Under the pieces are notes generated by a model. It worked only from the letters and a program-made list of their open reading frames with translations. It made no database searches and was not told the DNA's origin. 9,885 nt of DNA from Burkholderiales bacterium (GTDB lineage: Bacteria > Pseudomonadota > Gammaproteobacteria > Burkholderiales > Burkholderiaceae_D), in NCBI GenBank assembly GCA_028868455.1, contig JAGWUK010000069.1, positions 1 through 9,885 on the forward strand, given 5' to 3'. A program made the translations under genes and the position numbers. Positions 5,517 to 9,885 of the stretch are shown here, piece by piece; the first letter of the stretch is position 1, and each line of letters begins with the position of its first letter.

Positions 5517-6364
5517 TTTTTCTCCTGAAGCTTTTTTTGAATTGTCGCTGTGCGCGGCCGCTGCACTTCGCGCAAGGGAATCAATTGACCGGCGGCAATC
5601 GCATAAGCACGCTGCAAACTCTGCTGCGTAAAAATCTGCGCCTGATCAATGGCATCCTCCATCAACGTACCACACGCGAGTTGACCAGCCAGCGCCGCCG
5701 CCAGGGTGCAACCGCTGCCATGAAATTCGCCGGCAAAGCGCGGCCAGGACCAGGTCCGGCTCATCTGAAAATGTCCGCGCTGATACCAGACATTGTCCAC
5801 CGTCGTCGCTGCGGCATGGCCGCCTTTCAACAAGACGTCTGCGCGGTACTGCTGCAACAAGGCACCGACTTGCGCGGCAATATCCTTGTGCTGCGGCACT
5901 AAGCGCGCCAGCTCCGGCAGATTCGGCGTCATCAGCGTAGCAACGTTCAGCAAAGGCTGTATCGCCTCTACCGCGTCATCCAATGACAAGGCGTCACCAT
6001 GGCCGCTGCCTAACACGGTATCGAGCACGACATGCAAACCCGGTTGTCGCGTCTGCATTTTTTGGATAAAGCTGGCAATCGCCGTGGCATTTTTCTTGTG
6101 CGCAACGATGCCTAACTTGATGACGCTGACCGGAATTTTGGCGACCAGCGTCATCGCCTGTTGCAAAATAATTTGCGCATCCACCGCATGCACCGCGTAC
6201 GCATGATCATTGTCCTGCACCGTCAGTGCAGTGATCACCGGCAAGGCATGCGCGCCCTGCGCCGCGATGGCTTCGATATCGGCCTGAATGCCAGCGCCGC
6301 CACTGGGATCATGTCCGGCGAACACCAGCACGCAAGGGCGCTGCGGCGGCGACAAGCGACTCAT
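5513..6364 (-). CDS. thiD: Hydroxymethylpyrimidine / phosphomethylpyrimidine kinase
   Basis: ThiD phosphorylates HMP and then HMP phosphate to HMP pyrophosphate, the substrate of ThiE. The 283-residue protein has the ribokinase-like fold marks: [15 protein letters not shown] (16-30, substrate loop), LTVQDN (47-52), TPNLPE (146-151), LLKGGH (178-183) and the anion hole with catalytic Cys in [10 protein letters not shown] (215-224, C219). AGHDPSGG replaces the more common AGSDPSGG. The C-terminal tail (about 263-283) is basic and Gln/Lys-rich. The ATG overlaps the thiG stop as ATGA. No thiE fusion is present; ThiE follows as a separate frame. Confidence 0.92.
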   Translation of the reverse strand: MSRLSPPQRPCVLVFAGHDPSGGAGIQADIEAIAAQGAHALPVITALTVQDNDHAYAVHAVDAQIILQQAMTLVAKIPVSVIKLGIVAHKKNATAIASFIQKMQTRQPGLHVVLDTVLGSGHGDALSLDDAVEAIQPLLNVATLMTPNLPELARLVPQHKDIAAQVGALLQQYRADVLLKGGHAAATTVDNVWYQRGHFQMSRTWSWPRFAGEFHGSGCTLAAALAGQLACGTLMEDAIDQAQIFTQQSLQRAYAIAAGQLIPLREVQRPRTATIQKKLQEKK

Positions 6365-7155
6365 CCGACGATGCGCCCGGCCATCGGCGACGACGGCGAA
6401 GCGGCAAATTTCCTTGGCATGCGTCCGGCCAGAAACGCTTCACGCCCGGCCTGCACCGCCAGCCCCATCGCACGCGCCATGCGCACCGGGTCTTTGGCAC
6501 CGGCAATGGCGGTATTCATGAGCACGCCGTCGCAACCAAGCTCCATCGCAATCGCCGCATCCGACGCCGTACCGACACCGGCATCAACCAGCACTGGCAC
6601 GTTTGCCTGCTCGATAATCAGCGACAGATTCCACGGATTCAAAATCCCCATGCCGGAACCAATCAGTGACGCCAGCGGCATCACAGCAACGCAGCCAATG
6701 TCTTCCAGCATCTTTGCCTGAATCGGATCATCGCTGCAATACACCATCACGTCGAAGCCATCCTTTACCAGCGTTTTCGCGGCTTTCAGGGTTTCCGGCA
6801 TATTCGGGAACAAGGTTTTTTCATCGCCCAATACTTCGAGCTTGCAGAGCTTGTGACCGCCCAATAATTCGCGCCCCAGCTGCAAGGTATAGACCGCATC
6901 TTCAGCGTTATAGCAACCGGCGGAATTTGGCAGGATCGTGTATTTCGACGGCGGCACCGCATCGAGCAAACTCGGTGCATTCGGGTCCTGACCGATGTTC
7001 ACGCGACGAATCGCAACCGTGATGATGTCGGCCCCAGCCGCTTCGGTTGCCAGACGTGTTTGCTCGAGGTCTTTGTATTTACCGCTACCGACCAGCAAAC
7101 GTGAACGATAAGTTTTACCAGCGATCGTCAAGCCGCTGTCTGTTTGTGTTTGCAT
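6361..7155 (-). CDS. thiG: Thiazole synthase
   Basis: ThiG builds the thiazole ring from deoxyxylulose 5-phosphate, dehydroglycine and sulfur carried on ThiS thiocarboxylate. From the ATG at 7155 the protein has 264 residues, beginning [20 protein letters not shown]. Family marks: LLVGSGKY (20-27), the TVAIRRVN segment (46-53), LPNSAGC (75-81), [14 protein letters not shown] (105-118) where K105 is the expected Schiff-base lysine, [10 protein letters not shown] and the [12 protein letters not shown] phosphate-binding region, ending near [19 protein letters not shown]. The ATG has AAGGA six bases upstream; a TTG start at 7194 in the same frame would add 13 residues but has no such site. It follows thiS after 66 bases, which contain a short TGCGC/GCGCA hairpin (7188-7200). 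Its stop overlaps the thiD start. Confidence 0.94.
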   Translation of the reverse strand: MQTQTDSGLTIAGKTYRSRLLVGSGKYKDLEQTRLATEAAGADIITVAIRRVNIGQDPNAPSLLDAVPPSKYTILPNSAGCYNAEDAVYTLQLGRELLGGHKLCKLEVLGDEKTLFPNMPETLKAAKTLVKDGFDVMVYCSDDPIQAKMLEDIGCVAVMPLASLIGSGMGILNPWNLSLIIEQANVPVLVDAGVGTASDAAIAMELGCDGVLMNTAIAGAKDPVRMARAMGLAVQAGREAFLAGRMPRKFAASPSSPMAGRIVG

Positions 7156-7221
7156 TTCCAATCCTTTTCTATTTTTACGTCCCGTGATGCGCAAGGCGCA
7201 CCGTCAGTCCAGGGGCTTGCT

Positions 7222-7422
7222 TCACCCGCCGCCAATGGCGCGCACCACATCCACCTTATCGGCGGCCTGCAATACATGCGCTGCCCATGCTGAACGCGGT
7301 ACGATCTGGCGATTCACCGCGACCGCAATCGCTTGTTGCGCCAGATTCAATTCTGCGATCAGCTCGGACAGACACTGCGCGTCTTTCAGTTGATGCGCCG
7401 CGCCGTTTAACTGAATTTCCAT
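7222..7422 (-). CDS. thiS: Sulfur carrier protein ThiS
   Basis: ThiS is a ubiquitin-like carrier; its C-terminal glycine is adenylated by ThiF and turned into a thiocarboxylate that hands sulfur to ThiG. The 66-residue frame starts MEIQLNG, has the conserved VAVNRQIVPRSAW segment (34-46), and ends VVRAIGGG, giving the required terminal Gly-Gly with one extra Gly before it. It starts 12 bases after thiC; the likely GAGG site overlaps the thiC stop. Its place between thiC and thiG fits common thi operon order. Confidence 0.93.
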   Translation of the reverse strand: MEIQLNGAAHQLKDAQCLSELIAELNLAQQAIAVAVNRQIVPRSAWAAHVLQAADKVDVVRAIGGG

Positions 7423-7434
7423 GATCGCGCCGCC

Positions 7435-9400
<1,966 letters not shown>

Positions 9401-9450
9401 TTTGTAAAGAGAGACGCAGTCGTCGCATGGACGGAATTGGCGGTCTTTAG

Positions 9451-9532
9451 CAGCTTCCCTTCGCTGGCATTATCCAGATCAGGTTCGAGGGTATTTCTCA
9501 CCCGTCATCATCAAATGACAGGACCCCTAGCG
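9451..9532 (-). ncRNA. TPP riboswitch (THI element)
   Basis: The minus strand carries the conserved THI core: GGGGTCC (9527-9521), a P3 stem CCTGTCAT/ATGACGGG with a six-base loop, GTGAGAAATACCC (9501-9489; the usual box is CTGAGA), then ACCTGATCTGGATAATGCC (9484-9466) and AGCGAAGGGAAGC. This is the full consensus of the TPP aptamer. It lies about 100 bases before thiC. Binding of thiamine pyrophosphate is expected to switch off the thiCSGDE operon. Confidence 0.96.
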
Positions 9533-9546
9533 TTATTGGCAATCTG

Positions 9547-9571
9547 CCTGCTTATCCAATGAATAGGCAGG
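9547..9571 (-). repeat. Leader hairpin upstream of the TPP aptamer
   Basis: CCTGC and TAT at 9547-9555 pair with ATA and GCAGG at 9563-9571 around a seven-base loop, with one C-A mismatch in the RNA. An alternative six-bp stem CTGCCT (9544-9549)/AGGCAG (9565-9570) overlaps it. It sits between the promoter and the aptamer and is probably a 5' structure of the transcript. Confidence 0.4.
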
Positions 9572-9587
9572 TCGTTTGCGTGGCGGA

Positions 9588-9616
9588 ATTATAGCCGCAT
9601 TCCGGCGTAAGAAAAG
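9588..9616 (-). promoter_or_regulatory. Candidate promoter of the thi operon
   Basis: A perfect TATAAT lies at 9593-9588 on the minus strand, about 60 bases before the riboswitch aptamer. The start would be near 9581. The -35 position (17-base spacing, 9616-9611) reads CTTTTC, a poor match, so the promoter may need an activator or be weak. Confidence 0.5.
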
Positions 9617-9627
9617 CGCGATTTTTC

Positions 9628-9639
9628 GCACGTACGTGC
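9628..9639. repeat. 12-bp perfect palindrome upstream of the thi promoter
   Basis: GCACGTACGTGC is its own reverse complement. It lies about 40 bases upstream of the thi -10 box. A neighbouring GCGA-TTTT-TCGC (9618-9629) forms a second short hairpin that overlaps it by two bases. It could be an operator for the thi promoter or part of the end of the upstream gene's transcript. No function can be shown. Confidence 0.35.
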
Positions 9640-9735
9640 TATGCCAGCGAATTGCTGCGTTCTTGCAGCATGAATGGCAACGTGGTTTTCACCGTTACGT
9701 TCATCGTTTTTAGTGACCATACTTTCTGTGGCGTT

Positions 9736-9885
9736 CTATTCTCTTGCCGGCTCTTGCACTTCGATCAGCGCTACCATGCCTGCGCTGATTGCTGCGGACA
9801 AATCGCGCTCCAGCACTGGCATTACCTGTTCATACGGTGCCAGCAATCGCGCAATGCCATAGGCACGGTTGCGCCCGTGCGCTTT
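9736..9885 (-). CDS. C-terminal end of an unidentified protein (partial)
   Basis: A minus-strand frame is open from the right edge to TAG at 9738-9736, giving the last 49 residues: KAHGRNRAYGIARLLAPYEQ, then VMPVLERDLSAAISAGMVAL and IEVQEPARE. The codon usage fits the neighbours and the segment looks helical and amphipathic without a membrane span. I do not recognise the family. It does not look like the end of ThiO, ThiF or ThiH. It runs in the same direction as the thi operon but is separated from it by about 140 bases with an independent promoter and riboswitch, so it is probably a separate unit. A short overlapping plus-strand frame here is its antisense shadow. Confidence 0.55.
   Translation of the reverse strand, partial: KAHGRNRAYGIARLLAPYEQVMPVLERDLSAAISAGMVALIEVQEPARE

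Noticed and set aside
7156..7194. TTG start extending ThiG by 13 residues
   Set aside because: The ATG at 7155 has an AAGGA at good spacing and gives the usual ThiG N-terminus; the extension is basic and unlike the family.
9653..9670. TGCTGC/GCAGCA hairpin after the right-edge gene as its terminator
   Set aside because: Six-bp stem, six-base loop, but no T-run after it on the minus strand; the evidence is too weak to call.

Overview
The window looks like chromosomal DNA of a betaproteobacterium, most likely Oxalobacteraceae (Herminiimonas/Janthinobacterium-like). This rests on the character of the ThiC, ThiD, ThiE and DapA sequences, the gene order and a moderate G+C content; it is an impression from the sequence, not a database result. 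No mobile-element gene, tRNA, rRNA or CRISPR array is visible. Genes at both ends run off the window.

Left part (1-2698, minus strand): a UvrD/PcrA-type superfamily 1 DNA helicase, followed downstream by the N-terminal part of a membrane protein of the putative Na+/H+ antiporter family. The helicase has a TATAAT box only six bases before its ATG, which suggests a leaderless mRNA. Middle part (2699-4759, plus strand): a secreted, probably lipid-anchored chorismate mutase carrying a 15-bp tandem duplication, then a DapA-family protein. The dapA-like gene has a strong sigma70-type promoter about 270 bp upstream. Its leader holds a 33-codon upstream ORF ending in a lysine-codon cluster, a strong hairpin just after the uORF stop, a competing alternative helix, and a six-base complement of the dapA ribosome-binding site. 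This layout resembles an attenuator and is the most interesting candidate for something new here.

Right part (4787-9593): dapA and the thiamine operon converge on an 86-bp imperfect palindrome whose two arms each look like a small hairpin followed by a T-run. The minus-strand operon thiC-thiS-thiG-thiD-thiE makes the pyrimidine (ThiC, ThiD) and thiazole (ThiS, ThiG) halves of thiamine and joins them (ThiE). thiG/thiD and thiD/thiE overlap by ATGA. A clear TPP riboswitch precedes thiC, and its downstream leader can fold so that the thiC ribosome-binding site is buried, which suggests translational control. thiF and thiO/thiH, needed for thiazole synthesis, are absent from this cluster. At the right edge is the C-terminal end of an unidentified minus-strand gene.
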